This document shows, in pieces, positions 15,222 through 23,332 of a stretch of 30,529 nucleotides of DNA. Position 1 is the first letter of the stretch. Every line of letters begins with the position of its first letter. Origin of the DNA: CAYLHS01 sp964383535 (GTDB taxonomy: Bacteria; Actinomycetota; Acidimicrobiia; Spongiisociales; UBA4744); assembly GCA_964383535.1 (NCBI GenBank), contig CAYLHS010000021.1:1-30529 (forward strand), in the 5' to 3' direction. The notes under the pieces were generated by a model, which saw only the letters and a list, made by a program, of their open reading frames with translations, made no database searches and was not told where the DNA came from. Both the position numbers and the translations under genes were made by a program.

Positions 15222-15227
15222 ATACTA
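15222..15227 (-). promoter_or_regulatory. Candidate -10 box (TAGTAT) of the sigma factor gene
   Basis: TAGTAT lies 24 nt before GTG 15197, giving a short leader that contains the GGAGGG ribosome-binding site. A clear -35 is not visible. Confidence 0.4.
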
Positions 15228-15267
15228 GTAAGGGATTCTTGCGAGTGGTGATATGGCCGGCTTCGGG

Positions 15268-15341
15268 TGGGCGCTGACGGGTTCGAACCGCCGACCCCCT
15301 CGGTGTAAGCGAGGTGCTCTGCCAGGCTGAGCTAAGCGCCC
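15268..15341 (-). tRNA. tRNA-Val (anticodon UAC)
   Basis: The 7-bp acceptor stem GGGCGCT/AGCGCCC closes a standard cloverleaf. The D-loop starts TTAGCTCAG, the anticodon loop is CTTACAC with anticodon TAC, the T-loop is GTTCGAA and the discriminator base is A. The 3' CCA is not encoded (CCC follows), so it must be added by tRNA nucleotidyltransferase. UAC reads valine codons. Confidence 0.95.
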
Positions 15342-15392
15342 TTGCGGAGAAGCAGGTTAGTGGACGCCGGGCGCGTGGCACGAGGTGGTGTG

Positions 15393-15398
15393 TAGCAT
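15393..15398 (+). promoter_or_regulatory. Candidate -10 box (TAGCAT) of the zinc-ribbon gene
   Basis: TAGCAT is followed by 10 nt and ATG 15409, predicting a leader of about 4 nt and no Shine-Dalgarno sequence. Confidence 0.45.
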
Positions 15399-15408
15399 CT
15401 GGTCCGCT

Positions 15409-16122
15409 ATGAACGAGTTCAGGAGCCTTGCCGATCTGCTGGATCTCCAGCATGTCGACTCCGAGATCGACCGGCTGCTCGAAACGAGGGCGTCGCTTCC
15501 CGAACTCGAGCTGTACCGCAGAGCTCACGTTCGCTCGGAGACAGTGCGGCTGGAATTGGCCGACAGGCAGCAGACGCTTCGGGAAGTCGGTCTTGAGCTC
15601 GATCGATCGAATGGCGAACTCGAGATTGCAGAAACCAAGGTGGTGCAGCAGGAACGGCGCCTTTATGCAGGTGGGATGAGCGCCAAGGAGACCGAGAACC
15701 TGCGATTGGATGTCGAGAGCCTGCGCCGGCGGGTCAAGGAGATGGAGGACGAAGTGCTCGAGCTCCTCCAACAGCGCGAGTCGCTCGAGAAGGAGATCGC
15801 CACGGTCGAAGGGCGCCTGGCGGAGGTCGAGGTCGAGGAGCGACGGCTCAACGGTGAGATCAAGGAGGCGTGGCGGGGGATAGATGCCGAGCTGGCACGT
15901 CGGGAGGAGCGAAAGATCTCTGCTGTCTCGCTGATCCCACCGGATCTCCTGGAGTTGTATGAGGAGCTTCGAGGGCGGAAAGACGGAGTCGCCGTGGGCC
16001 GGCTCGACGAGACGGGCATGTGCGGAGGGTGTCATCTCAAGCTTTCCGCTGCGGAACGCAGGCAGGCGCTCGGAGAAGACCCACCGCGCTGCATTCACTG
16101 CCGCAGGATCCTCGTACCCTAG
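15409..16122 (+). CDS. Coiled-coil protein with C-terminal C4 zinc ribbon
   Basis: The 237-aa protein is mostly a long helical hairpin: residues about 15-170 are rich in Glu, Arg and Leu heptads. It ends in a C4-type zinc ribbon with CGGCHLKL and, about 20 residues later, CIHC. This layout is that of the widespread zinc-ribbon domain protein (CT398/FlgZ-like) of unknown function, often near RNase H or Nif3-like genes in actinobacteria. Neither neighbour is present here. A nucleic-acid or secretion-related role has been proposed for relatives and cannot be tested here. ATG 15409 follows a -10 box. Its stop overlaps the stop of the convergent exporter in the sequence CTAG. Confidence 0.85.
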   Translation: MNEFRSLADLLDLQHVDSEIDRLLETRASLPELELYRRAHVRSETVRLELADRQQTLREVGLELDRSNGELEIAETKVVQQERRLYAGGMSAKETENLRLDVESLRRRVKEMEDEVLELLQQRESLEKEIATVEGRLAEVEVEERRLNGEIKEAWRGIDAELARREERKISAVSLIPPDLLELYEELRGRKDGVAVGRLDETGMCGGCHLKLSAAERRQALGEDPPRCIHCRRILVP

Positions 16123-16868
16123 GGGCGGTTTCTCGCCTGGAGGATCGCCGCTACCACCAGCAGCACTGCGAACGCCCGGCGCAGGTCGGGAACCGAAAGG
16201 GTGAACGCAAGCTGCGCACCGACGAGGGCGCCGATGATGCCCGTCGTTCCCAGCGCGAGGCCGACCTGGCGATCGACTCGACCGGCCCTGAGGTGCACCA
16301 TCGCCGCGGTGAGCTGGGTGGGGACGATCGCGACGAGTGACGTTCCCTGCGCCAGCCGTTGGGCGAAGCCGAGAATGAGCGACAGCCCTGGAACATACAC
16401 GAGGCCGCCACCGAGACCCAACATCGAGGCCAGTGCTCCGGTCGCCGCGCCGACCAGCACAACAGCGATCGCCAACCCAAGGGAGAGTTGGACCGCTCTC
16501 GTGTCGATCGAGGCGTCGAGAAAGAGCTTGACGGCTGCCACGATCGCGACGAGAGCGAAGAGCGTCTTGAGCCATCTCGGGGAGATCCGGCCCATCGAGG
16601 AGGCACCGACGAATGCTCCGGCGATCGCACCCGTGGCGAGAAGAAGCCCGACGCCAATATCTGCGGCCCCTCCACCCACGAACCGGAGCGCGCCGGCCAT
16701 TGAAGTGAACACGACGGCGAACGACGAGGTGGCGTGGGCGCGGTGCTGATCGAGGCGCAGGAAGAGCACCATTCCCGGAACGAACACGAGCCCGCCGCCG
16801 ATGCCGAAAAGCCCCGACATGATCCCTCCAGCGAGTCCGATCAGCGCGGCCAGGAGGAGGCGAGGCAT
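16119..16868 (-). CDS. TauE/SafE (TSUP) family anion exporter, second copy
   Basis: The 249-aa membrane protein has the two family glycine motifs: SGLFGIGGGLVFVPGM in the first half and ASMLGLGGGLVYVPGL in the second, within about eight hydrophobic helices. The substrate is probably a sulfur oxoanion or small organic anion, but sequence does not decide. The frame is open far upstream to 17204, overlapping the lipoprotein gene. ATG 16868 was chosen because the first helix starts there and a -10 box (TACACT) ends 6 nt before it. It is only distantly similar to the copy at 4593 and has no DUF1634 partner. Confidence 0.87.
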   Translation of the reverse strand: MPRLLLAALIGLAGGIMSGLFGIGGGLVFVPGMVLFLRLDQHRAHATSSFAVVFTSMAGALRFVGGGAADIGVGLLLATGAIAGAFVGASSMGRISPRWLKTLFALVAIVAAVKLFLDASIDTRAVQLSLGLAIAVVLVGAATGALASMLGLGGGLVYVPGLSLILGFAQRLAQGTSLVAIVPTQLTAAMVHLRAGRVDRQVGLALGTTGIIGALVGAQLAFTLSVPDLRRAFAVLLVVAAILQARNRP

Positions 16869-16874
16869 CGGGCG

Positions 16875-16889
16875 AGTGTAGGCTATCGT
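16875..16889. promoter_or_regulatory. Back-to-back leaderless promoters for divergent genes
   Basis: On the minus strand TACACT (16875-16880) ends 6 nt before ATG 16868. On the plus strand TATCGT (16884-16889) ends 7 nt before ATG 16897. The two start codons are only 28 nt apart, so the promoters overlap and probably compete. Confidence 0.5.
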
Positions 16890-16896
16890 CGCCACG

Positions 16897-17589
16897 ATGC
16901 TTCGTGTCCTCGCAGCCATCTTGCTGCTCGCCGTCACGGCTTCCGGATGCACGTCGGCGGACGAGCCGACCTCGACCACGCGGCCCCCGGCGGTCGGAGC
17001 GTCGTCACCGACCAGGGCGTTGCGGACGCTCCTGGCGGCGGTGCAGGAAGGGGATCTCGACGAGGTCGCCAGGGTGACCTTCGACGACCAGGTGGCGCTC
17101 CTGATCGCACTCGACGGAGCAACGACCTCGGAAGCTCGTCGTCTCCTCGATGAGGGTGTCCCGGAGCAATCGCGCTCCATGTTCTGGACGTCCTTCCGGG
17201 ACACCTACGCACGCAACTTCGACGAAGAGGTGTCGGACATGCTGGTCGCCGAGCACGACAGAGTTACCGTCGATCTGGTGTCTTTTGCCGTTGTCGACGT
17301 TGCTCTTCGCAAGACCAGCGGCCAGACTCGCTGGATCACACGCCTGGACAACGACGACCGTTGGCGCGTCGACCTGTTCGCGACGTTCGCATCGACCTTT
17401 GCCCAACCACTGCGTCTCTGGCTCTCCACCCTCCGGGACGATGCGGACGCGGCAGTCGTCCGGCGCGCGATCGCTGCTCAGCGCCCCAGTCTGCTCGCTG
17501 CGCTCCAGCAGGAACCCCTGGGACCGATCTTGCCGGGTGTCGCCGATCAGATACGTGGATTGCTGACCGACGTGGGCGCCACGGGGTGA
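16897..17589 (+). CDS. Predicted secreted lipoprotein of unknown function
   Basis: This 230-aa protein starts with a short lipoprotein signal: a basic Arg, a hydrophobic core LAAILLLAVTA, then the lipobox ASGC with Cys18 as the likely lipidated residue. A Thr/Pro-rich linker (about 24-36) and a mixed alpha/beta domain rich in Arg, Asp and Leu follow. No enzymatic motif is recognised, and no other Cys remains in the mature part. The general shape resembles SnoaL/NTF2-like or DUF4878-type lipoproteins, but this is only an impression. It is probably anchored to the outer face of the membrane. The start codon follows a -10 box by 7 nt. Confidence 0.75.
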   Translation: MLRVLAAILLLAVTASGCTSADEPTSTTRPPAVGASSPTRALRTLLAAVQEGDLDEVARVTFDDQVALLIALDGATTSEARRLLDEGVPEQSRSMFWTSFRDTYARNFDEEVSDMLVAEHDRVTVDLVSFAVVDVALRKTSGQTRWITRLDNDDRWRVDLFATFASTFAQPLRLWLSTLRDDADAAVVRRAIAAQRPSLLAALQQEPLGPILPGVADQIRGLLTDVGATG

Positions 17590-17593
17590 GCGC

Positions 17594-17833
17594 CTAGGCC
17601 GAGAGCTCCGTGATCCGGTCTTGTGCGGCCTCCATGACCTGCGCAGTGAGAGAGCCGAGAGCTCGAGCGATCGCCAGTTCCTCACCGACGACCGGTATCA
17701 CCGGATCGTCTGGGTTTCGGCGAGCCTTTCCGTAGGACTCGAATCGATCACCCTGGAGATCGAGGCGAGCGTGGACGGTCGTTTCCTGGCCGTCCTCTTC
17801 GATGTGCAGGCTCACTTGCACGTTTCGCCGCAT
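17594..17833 (-). CDS. DUF1876 small protein (dsRBD-like fold)
   Basis: A 79-aa protein with the pattern of actinobacterial DUF1876: an N-terminal strand (VSLHIEEDGQETTVHARL), then GKARRNPDDPVIPVVGEELAIARALGSL and a C-terminal helix. Family members adopt a small double-stranded-RNA-binding-like fold; their function is not established. GGAGG 6 nt before ATG 17833 supports the start. It follows the LLM oxidoreductase gene by 60 nt on the same strand and may be co-transcribed with it. The lipoprotein gene converges 4 nt away. Confidence 0.82.
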   Translation of the reverse strand: MRRNVQVSLHIEEDGQETTVHARLDLQGDRFESYGKARRNPDDPVIPVVGEELAIARALGSLTAQVMEAAQDRITELSA

Positions 17834-17893
17834 GGCGGACCTCCACGCGAAGCATCACGGGAGAGCGCTTCCAGGGGTAGGGGGCGGAAGACC

Positions 17894-18892
17894 CTACGGT
17901 TGGGGCCGACCGGACGTTTGGAGCACGGGAAGCACCTCCCGGCCCAGCGTGCGAATGAGGGCGGGTTGATCGGTGGACGTCATCTGCAACCCGACGATGT
18001 CGGCCGACAACTCGGTGATGAGCGGCAGGTATGCGTCGATGATCTGGTCGGGGCTGGAGGCGATGGTGTAGTCCGCCAGGATCTCGTCCCTGTCGAGATC
18101 GTCAGCCCTGGTCCTGAGGACCTCGGGGTCGGTTGCGTCGAGGCGGCCCGGGGCCCGCAGGCCACGCCAGGGGGCCAGGGAGGTCCACGCCTCCTCCTTG
18201 TCTGCCGCGAAGATCACCCATCGTGTGGCAACGATCGTCGGCTCGGGCAGCCCTTCCGCCGCAGCGGCTTGACGGGCAGGAACGAGCACCTTCTTCGTGG
18301 TTGTCGCAGGGTTCTTCACAGACGTGATGAGGCCTTGTGCTCGCCGTGCTGCGAGCGCCGCCGACTTCGGACCGCCTGCGGCCAGCCAGATGGGAACATC
18401 GCCGACAGGTGGGCTGTATAGCTTGGTGGCGGTGGTCGTGTAGTAACGGCCCTGAAAGGAGAGCTTCTCGCCGTCGAGGAGTCTCCTCATGATCTGGAGG
18501 GCTTCTTCCATGCGTGCAGCACGCTCCGCGTACGCTGGGAACGGGTAACCGAGGGGGCTCTCATTGATCTTCTCCCCGGTGCCGACTCCGAGGGCGAATC
18601 GTCCGCCGGACAGCCGGTCGATCGTCGCTGCGGCCTGGGCGACGAGCGCTGGGTGGTATCGCCACAGTGGGGTAGTGACAGAGGTCGCGAAGCCGAGTTG
18701 ATTGGTGACTTGGGTCATGGCGCCGATCGTCGCAAAGGCGAAACCCGACGCCGATACATCGTCGACCCATGGAAGGAAGTGGTCGGAAACGAGAGCAAGG
18801 TCGAACCCTGCATCCTCCGCGAGGCGGGCGTGGTCCACGAGCGTCTCGGGCTGCCACTGTTCGTGGCCACAGAAGTATGCAAAGCGAGTCAC
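17894..18892 (-). CDS. LLM-class F420-dependent oxidoreductase (G6PD-like subgroup)
   Basis: The 332-aa protein is a luciferase-like monooxygenase-family TIM barrel. It starts with RFAYFCGHEQWQPETLVDHARLAED and has the segment LVSDHFLPW, then QAAATIDRLSGGRFALGVGTGE, which contacts the flavin or F420. The closest-looking group is the F420-dependent glucose-6-phosphate dehydrogenase-like subfamily, which transfers hydride to or from F420. The substrate is not predictable. The frame runs upstream to 19525 through the neighbouring gene, but homology begins at GTG 18892. A TAGCCT box lies 7 nt before it, the same spacing as other leaderless genes here. The head-to-head neighbour is the ADP-forming acyl-CoA synthetase. 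Confidence 0.9.
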   Translation of the reverse strand: MTRFAYFCGHEQWQPETLVDHARLAEDAGFDLALVSDHFLPWVDDVSASGFAFATIGAMTQVTNQLGFATSVTTPLWRYHPALVAQAAATIDRLSGGRFALGVGTGEKINESPLGYPFPAYAERAARMEEALQIMRRLLDGEKLSFQGRYYTTTATKLYSPPVGDVPIWLAAGGPKSAALAARRAQGLITSVKNPATTTKKVLVPARQAAAAEGLPEPTIVATRWVIFAADKEEAWTSLAPWRGLRAPGRLDATDPEVLRTRADDLDRDEILADYTIASSPDQIIDAYLPLITELSADIVGLQMTSTDQPALIRTLGREVLPVLQTSGRPQP

Positions 18893-18899
18893 GGGTGAG

Positions 18900-18905
18900 A
18901 GGCTA
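18900..18905 (-). promoter_or_regulatory. -10 box TAGCCT giving a leaderless LLM mRNA
   Basis: TAGCCT on the minus strand is followed by 7 nt and GTG 18892. It is the same hexamer and spacing as in front of fdhD. Confidence 0.55.
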
Positions 18906-19019
18906 GTGATGCTCGCTCGGCAAGCCGTTGCCGGTTGTAGCTTCTGGGTTCTCGGTTGGAAGGGTCGCTCCGAGGTCTCACGCCGCTCCAGGCCGCGTTC
19001 TTGCTGAGGACTGACGACT

Positions 19020-19042
19020 GGCGAGCGAAGCTCGCCTAGTGT
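19020..19042 (+). promoter_or_regulatory. Inverted repeat abutting the -10 box of the acyl-CoA synthetase gene
   Basis: GGCGAGC (19020-19026) and GCTCGCC (19030-19036) form a perfect inverted repeat with a GAA centre. It directly abuts the -10 box TAGTGT (19037-19042), which ends 6 nt before GTG 19049. A repressor bound to the repeat would block RNA polymerase; this is an inference. Confidence 0.45.
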
Positions 19043-19048
19043 CGTATC

Positions 19049-21079
19049 GTGAACCTCCGTCCGTTCTTCCAGCCAGAAGGGGTCGTGCTCGTCGGCGCGA
19101 CGAGTGAACCCGGCAAGCTCGGCTACGGGATTGTTGAGAACCTCGCTGGGTTTCCAGGAGCCGTTCACTTCGTGGGAAGGGAAGCAGGGGTTCTGCTGGG
19201 GAGGCCCGTCTACGCACGCGTCGAGTCGGTGCCCGACCCGGTGGACCTTGCGGTCCTCCTGGTGCCTGCGGCCCTGGTGCCCGACAGCCTCGAGGCGTGT
19301 GGCCGTCGGGGCATCCGCGCCGTGGTGATTGCCTCGGGCGGGTTTCGGGAGACGGGCGACAACGGGGCCGCGCTGGAAGCGGCCTGCCTGAGGGTTGCGG
19401 CCCGGCACGAAATCAGGTTTCTCGGACCCAACTGCATCGGCATCATCGATACCCACGTACCGCTGGATACCACGTTCCTGCGACCTTCCGGGGCGCCCGA
19501 GGGACCGATCGCGTTCCTCAGTCACAGTGGAGCGCTGGTTGCCGCGGTGATCGACTGGTCACGAGGCCGGGGTTTCGGCTTCTCTCGACTCGTCAGTCTT
19601 GGGAATCAGGCAGACCTCACAGAAACGGATCTGCTTCCCGCGGTTGCCGCCGATCCCTTCACGAGAGTCGTGACGATGTACCTCGAGGGCATCGGAGACG
19701 GTCGTCGCTTCGTTGCGGCCGCCGAACGCGCGGGGTGTCCCATCATTGTCCACAAAGCAGGCCGATCCACCGCAGGGCGTCATGCTGCGAAGAGTCACAC
19801 CGGAGCGCTGGCGGGTGACGAGGTGGCCTTCGATGCTGCGTTCCGTCGAGCGGGCGTGCTCAGGGCGTCTTCCACGGAGGAGATGCTCGACTGGGCGCGT
19901 ACCTTGGCGTGGGCGCCGCCGATGCGTGGTAGGACGGTGGCAGTCGTCACCAACGCGGGTGGTCCAGGGGTTGTCGCCGCCGACGCCGTCGAACGCCACG
20001 GTCTCGCTTTGGCCGATCTGGCCGATCGAACCGCGGCCGGGTTGCGGGAGTTCCTGCCGTCGGTCGCGGGTTTCGAAAACCCCGTTGACATGCTCGCCTC
20101 CGCATCACCGGTCGACTACAGCCGTGCGGTCGAAGCGGTGCTCCGCGACGACAATGTGGACGCGGTGATGGTGATCGTGGCGCCGCCGCCCCGGTATGTC
20201 GCGAAGGACGTGGCCGACGCCATCGTTGCCGTCGACCGAACCAAGCCCGTGGTCGTCGTGACCATGGGAGGACCCGCGGTCGCAGAGGCACGCGAGGTGC
20301 TGCGTTCTGCCCACGTCCCCGACTACGGCTTCCCATTCGAGGCGGCCGGCGCACTCGGCGCCCTCTACCGGCGCTCGACGTTCGCCCCCCATACCCCGTG
20401 TGCGTCGGTGCGGGACCCGGCCGTCGTGGTCATGCCGACCGGGACCGGATGGCTCGAGCAGTCGGCAGCACTGAAGCTGGTCGACGGTATCGGCATCCCG
20501 TCGGTGCCGACGCTGGCGGCGATCACAGCGGAGGAGGCCGTGCGCGCCGCCGGATCACTCGGCTACCCGGTCGCCGTCAAAGCCGAAGTTCCCGACCTTG
20601 TGCACAAGTCACGTGCGGGTGGCGTGCTCCTCGGTCTCGACGACTCGGCCGAGGTCGAAAGAGGTTTTCACACGCTGAGTGAACGGCACTCGGACCTCCG
20701 TGGAGTCGTCGTGCAGCCGATGGCGCACGGGGACGTCGAGATCGTCGTGGGAGTCGTGCGCGACGAGCAGTTCGGGCCTCTCGTCATGTTCGGGACGGGA
20801 GGGGTCGATGTCGAGCGGGAGCGCGACGTGGCGTTCGCACTCGCGCCCGTCACCTGCGAGGACATGGAGTACCTCCTCGCGACGACGTTTGCAGGTCGGG
20901 AGCTGTCCGAGACGGCGGCGGCTGCCGTGTCCGAAGCGATCGTTCGGCTTGGCATGCTCGCTGCCGAACATCCGGAGGTCGCGGAAGTGGAGATCAACCC
21001 GCTGGTCGTGCAGCCCCACGGGGTGCTCGCAGTCGATGCTCGTGCACGGATCGATTCCGGTCCCGGTAGCATTGCCTGA
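19049..21079 (+). CDS. ADP-forming acyl/acetyl-CoA synthetase (fused alpha-beta)
   Basis: The 676-aa enzyme makes ATP from an acyl-CoA (or the reverse) through a phosphohistidine intermediate. The N-terminal CoA-binding Rossmann domain includes VGATSEPGKLG and FLGPNCIGI. The succinyl-CoA-synthetase-like part carries the likely phosphorylated His250 in KSHTGALAGDE. The C-terminal ATP-grasp domain starts around the segment GYPVAVKAEVPDLVHKSRAGGV and ends with EVEINPLVV. In acidogenic anaerobes the fused form conserves energy from acetyl-CoA, which would fit with pyruvate dehydrogenase elsewhere in the window. Other members act on other acids or are protein acetyltransferases, but no GNAT domain is present. 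GTG 19049 follows a -10 box by 6 nt. ftsH starts just after its stop. Confidence 0.92.
   Translation: MNLRPFFQPEGVVLVGATSEPGKLGYGIVENLAGFPGAVHFVGREAGVLLGRPVYARVESVPDPVDLAVLLVPAALVPDSLEACGRRGIRAVVIASGGFRETGDNGAALEAACLRVAARHEIRFLGPNCIGIIDTHVPLDTTFLRPSGAPEGPIAFLSHSGALVAAVIDWSRGRGFGFSRLVSLGNQADLTETDLLPAVAADPFTRVVTMYLEGIGDGRRFVAAAERAGCPIIVHKAGRSTAGRHAAKSHTGALAGDEVAFDAAFRRAGVLRASSTEEMLDWARTLAWAPPMRGRTVAVVTNAGGPGVVAADAVERHGLALADLADRTAAGLREFLPSVAGFENPVDMLASASPVDYSRAVEAVLRDDNVDAVMVIVAPPPRYVAKDVADAIVAVDRTKPVVVVTMGGPAVAEAREVLRSAHVPDYGFPFEAAGALGALYRRSTFAPHTPCASVRDPAVVVMPTGTGWLEQSAALKLVDGIGIPSVPTLAAITAEEAVRAAGSLGYPVAVKAEVPDLVHKSRAGGVLLGLDDSAEVERGFHTLSERHSDLRGVVVQPMAHGDVEIVVGVVRDEQFGPLVMFGTGGVDVERERDVAFALAPVTCEDMEYLLATTFAGRELSETAAAAVSEAIVRLGMLAAEHPEVAEVEINPLVVQPHGVLAVDARARIDSGPGSIA
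21067..21072 (+). promoter_or_regulatory. Candidate -10 box (TAGCAT) of ftsH inside the end of the preceding gene
   Basis: TAGCAT ends 8 nt before ATG 21081 and lies within the last codons of the synthetase gene. It would give ftsH its own nearly leaderless transcript. Confidence 0.45.
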
Positions 21080-21080
21080 A

Positions 21081-23051
21081 ATGGCCGACCAGGAGTCCCC
21101 GCCGCGGGGCTTTCGCCCTCAGTCCGACAGCAACCCGACGCGTCCGAGGATCTCACCGATCTGGTGGGTCATCCTGGCCGGTTTGCTCGTCTGGAACATC
21201 ATCACGCTCTTGCCGTCGGCGAGTCAGCAGGTCGACATCTCGTACTCGGGCTTCCTCGCCCAGGTGAAGAGCGACAACGTGAAGAGGGTGCAGATCAAGG
21301 GCGACAGCATCACGGGCACGTTCACACAATCGATCACCCTCGCACAAGCCGAGGCCGCGGACGGCGTCACGACGACGACGTCGGCATCCACGTCGACGAC
21401 GTCGGCATCCACGTCGACGACGACGACGGTCAGCTTCTCCGAGTTCAAGACAACCTTCCCCGGAACGATAGGGGACCCCACATTGATCGGTCTGCTCACG
21501 GAACACGGTGTGGTTGTCGACGTCGTACCGGTCGGCACATCGTGGGTTGCGGTCGTGATCGACATCGTGTCGTTCCTGTTCCTCATCGGGCTGGTGTGGT
21601 GGATGGGGAGACGCATGATGCAGGGACAGTCAGGAGTCTTGGGCTTCGGCAAGAGCAAGGCACGCGAGTACACGACTGAGCGCCCCGACGTCTCATTCGA
21701 CGACGTGGCCGGTGCCGACGAGGCGAAGGCGGAGTTGCAGCAGGTCGTGGAGTTCCTGAAGGAGCCCGAGAAGTTCTACCGGCTCGGCGCGCACCTTCCC
21801 CGAGGATTCCTGCTCGTCGGCCCGCCGGGGACGGGCAAGACGCTCCTCGCGAGGGCGGTCGCCGGGGAGGCATCGGTGCCCTTCCTGGACATCAGTGCGT
21901 CGGAGTTCGTCGAGATGTTCGTCGGAGTCGGTGCGAGCAGGGTCAGGGACCTCTTCGAGAAGGCGAAGCAGGTCGCGCCCGCGATCGTGTTCATCGACGA
22001 GTTGGACGCTGTCGCCCGTCGGCGGGGTGCCGGCATGGGAACCGTCAACGACGAACGGGAACAGACGTTGAACCAACTCCTTACAGTGATGGACGGATTT
22101 GATGAACGACAGAGTGTGATCGTTCTCGCTGCCACCAACCGTCCGGACGTGCTGGACCCCGCGTTGCTCCGTCCAGGACGGTTCGATCGTCAGATCGTCG
22201 TGCCACTCCCTGACCGAAAGGGCCGGTTCGGCATTCTCCAGATCCACACTCGCGGACTGAAGCTCGGGCCCGATGTCGATCTGGACAAGCTCGCGAGGCG
22301 AACCATCGGTTTGAGTGGTGCCGACCTGGCGAACATCGCCAACGAAGCAGCACTGCTCGCGGCCGAGCACGACGCGGACGTGGTCGCGGGCGTGGACTTC
22401 GCCGGTGCCATCGACAAGGTCACCCTCGGCGCCGAGCGACACACCCCCATGACCGAGCATGATCGTCGAGTCGTCGCCTACCACGAATCGGGTCACACGC
22501 TCGTTGCGTGGTTCTCAGAGCTTGCCGATCCCGTCGACAAAGTGACGATCATTCCACACGGGATGGCGCTGGGCGTGACCGAACAGCTTCCGGTGGAGGA
22601 GCGAGTGAATTACAGCCGTGACTATCTCCGTACTCGCATCGCGGTGATGCTCGGCGGGCGCACTTCGGAGGAGATGGTGTTCGGTGACTTCACCACAGGT
22701 GCCGAATCCGACATCATTCAGGCCACGAAACTCGCCCGCAGGATGGTCACCCGCTGGGGCATGGGAAGCTTCGGCCCCCTGTCATTCGACGGTGACGAAG
22801 ATCAGCCGTTTCTCGGATTCGAGATGGCGCAGGGTCGGGGCGTCAGCGAAGCAACACAGGCTCATATCGATCGGGATGTCGGCGAGATCATCGGCGATCA
22901 GCACAGGGCGGCCCGATCGATCCTCGAGGCGCATCGCGAGGAGCTCGATCGCCTCGTGGAGCTCCTGATGGATCATGAGACGGTCGAGGCAGGTGAGCTT
23001 CGCAGTGTGCTGGGTCCCCCATCGTTCGAACCCGTTCCGAGCGAGACGTAG
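21081..23051 (+). CDS. ftsH: ATP-dependent zinc metalloprotease FtsH
   Basis: The 656-aa membrane protease degrades misfolded membrane and regulatory proteins. Transmembrane helices are at about 25-44 and 153-175, with the extracytoplasmic domain between them. The AAA+ domain has Walker A GPPGTGKT (247-254), Walker B IVFIDE (302-307) and the second region of homology ending RPGRFDR (370). The zinc site HESGH is at 468-472, with the third ligand probably Asp544 in GAESDI. The extracytoplasmic domain contains a Ser/Thr-rich insert (about 97-117) partly encoded by a 21-bp tandem duplication. Start ATG 21081 is one base after the preceding stop. It lacks the long C-terminal tail found in some FtsH proteins. 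Confidence 0.97.
   Translation: MADQESPPRGFRPQSDSNPTRPRISPIWWVILAGLLVWNIITLLPSASQQVDISYSGFLAQVKSDNVKRVQIKGDSITGTFTQSITLAQAEAADGVTTTTSASTSTTSASTSTTTTVSFSEFKTTFPGTIGDPTLIGLLTEHGVVVDVVPVGTSWVAVVIDIVSFLFLIGLVWWMGRRMMQGQSGVLGFGKSKAREYTTERPDVSFDDVAGADEAKAELQQVVEFLKEPEKFYRLGAHLPRGFLLVGPPGTGKTLLARAVAGEASVPFLDISASEFVEMFVGVGASRVRDLFEKAKQVAPAIVFIDELDAVARRRGAGMGTVNDEREQTLNQLLTVMDGFDERQSVIVLAATNRPDVLDPALLRPGRFDRQIVVPLPDRKGRFGILQIHTRGLKLGPDVDLDKLARRTIGLSGADLANIANEAALLAAEHDADVVAGVDFAGAIDKVTLGAERHTPMTEHDRRVVAYHESGHTLVAWFSELADPVDKVTIIPHGMALGVTEQLPVEERVNYSRDYLRTRIAVMLGGRTSEEMVFGDFTTGAESDIIQATKLARRMVTRWGMGSFGPLSFDGDEDQPFLGFEMAQGRGVSEATQAHIDRDVGEIIGDQHRAARSILEAHREELDRLVELLMDHETVEAGELRSVLGPPSFEPVPSET
21375..21420 (+). 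repeat. 21-bp tandem duplication in ftsH encoding a Ser/Thr-rich insert
   Basis: The sequence TCGGCATCCACGTCG recurs with a 21-bp period (copies starting at 21381 and 21402), giving two in-frame copies of a seven-residue STTSAST-type unit in the extracytoplasmic domain. Confidence 0.75.
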
Positions 23052-23315
23052 TCGCAGAATGACTGACGGTGCCGCAGGGGGAGCATCAGGCTTGGGTAGG
23101 ACGACCCGAGACGATGGAGCCTGGTCCCGTCGACTGGTTCGAGCGTGACCCAGATGTGTGGGTAGTCCCGCAGACAACCAGGGTCCGGGGTCCAGACCAG
23201 CATCGAACCACGACGCGCTTCTCAATACCCGAAGAATTTCCGCTGGGCAGCGCGGGCAGTCGCGTACGAGGGACAGGGTACGGTGGCGAGTGAAGCGAAG
23301 ACCCAGAGCCACGAC
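23052..23315. other. Intergenic region with several inverted repeats, no gene recognised
   Basis: No convincing protein or known RNA was identified on either strand. Short open frames exist but have no ribosome-binding site or recognisable domain. Inverted repeats include TGGTTCGA/TCGAACCA (23135-23142 and 23203-23210), the ACCCA/TGGGT hairpin nested inside (23148-23163), and CTTGGGT/ACCCGAG (23091-23110, one G-U pair). A structured RNA or gene remnant are both possible. Confidence 0.4.
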
Positions 23316-23332
23316 GGCTCCCTATGGGAGCC
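23316..23332. terminator. 7-bp hairpin terminator candidate between ftsH and the amidohydrolase gene
   Basis: GGCTCCC (23316-23322) and GGGAGCC (23326-23332) form a perfect stem with loop TAT. The last base belongs to the stop codon of the minus-strand amidohydrolase gene. Only a weak pyrimidine run follows on the plus strand. Confidence 0.5.

Noticed and set aside
16119..16122. Shared CTAG stop codons of the zinc-ribbon and exporter genes as a special signal
   Set aside because: A 4-nt overlap of convergent stops is common by chance in compact genomes.
15172..16575. Long minus-strand frame across the sigma factor promoter, tRNA-Val and the zinc-ribbon gene
   Set aside because: It runs through a tRNA and antisense to a clear coiled-coil gene; the composition is typical of a shadow.
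19011..19022. 12-base match CTGACGACTGGC also at 24703-24714, both upstream of promoters
   Set aside because: Distances to the -10 boxes differ (26 and 41 nt start to start) and a single 12-mer pair is weak evidence for a regulatory element.
23069..23293. Possible 74-codon gene after ftsH
   Set aside because: No ribosome-binding site near its start, no recognisable domain, and it runs through the inverted repeats of the gap.
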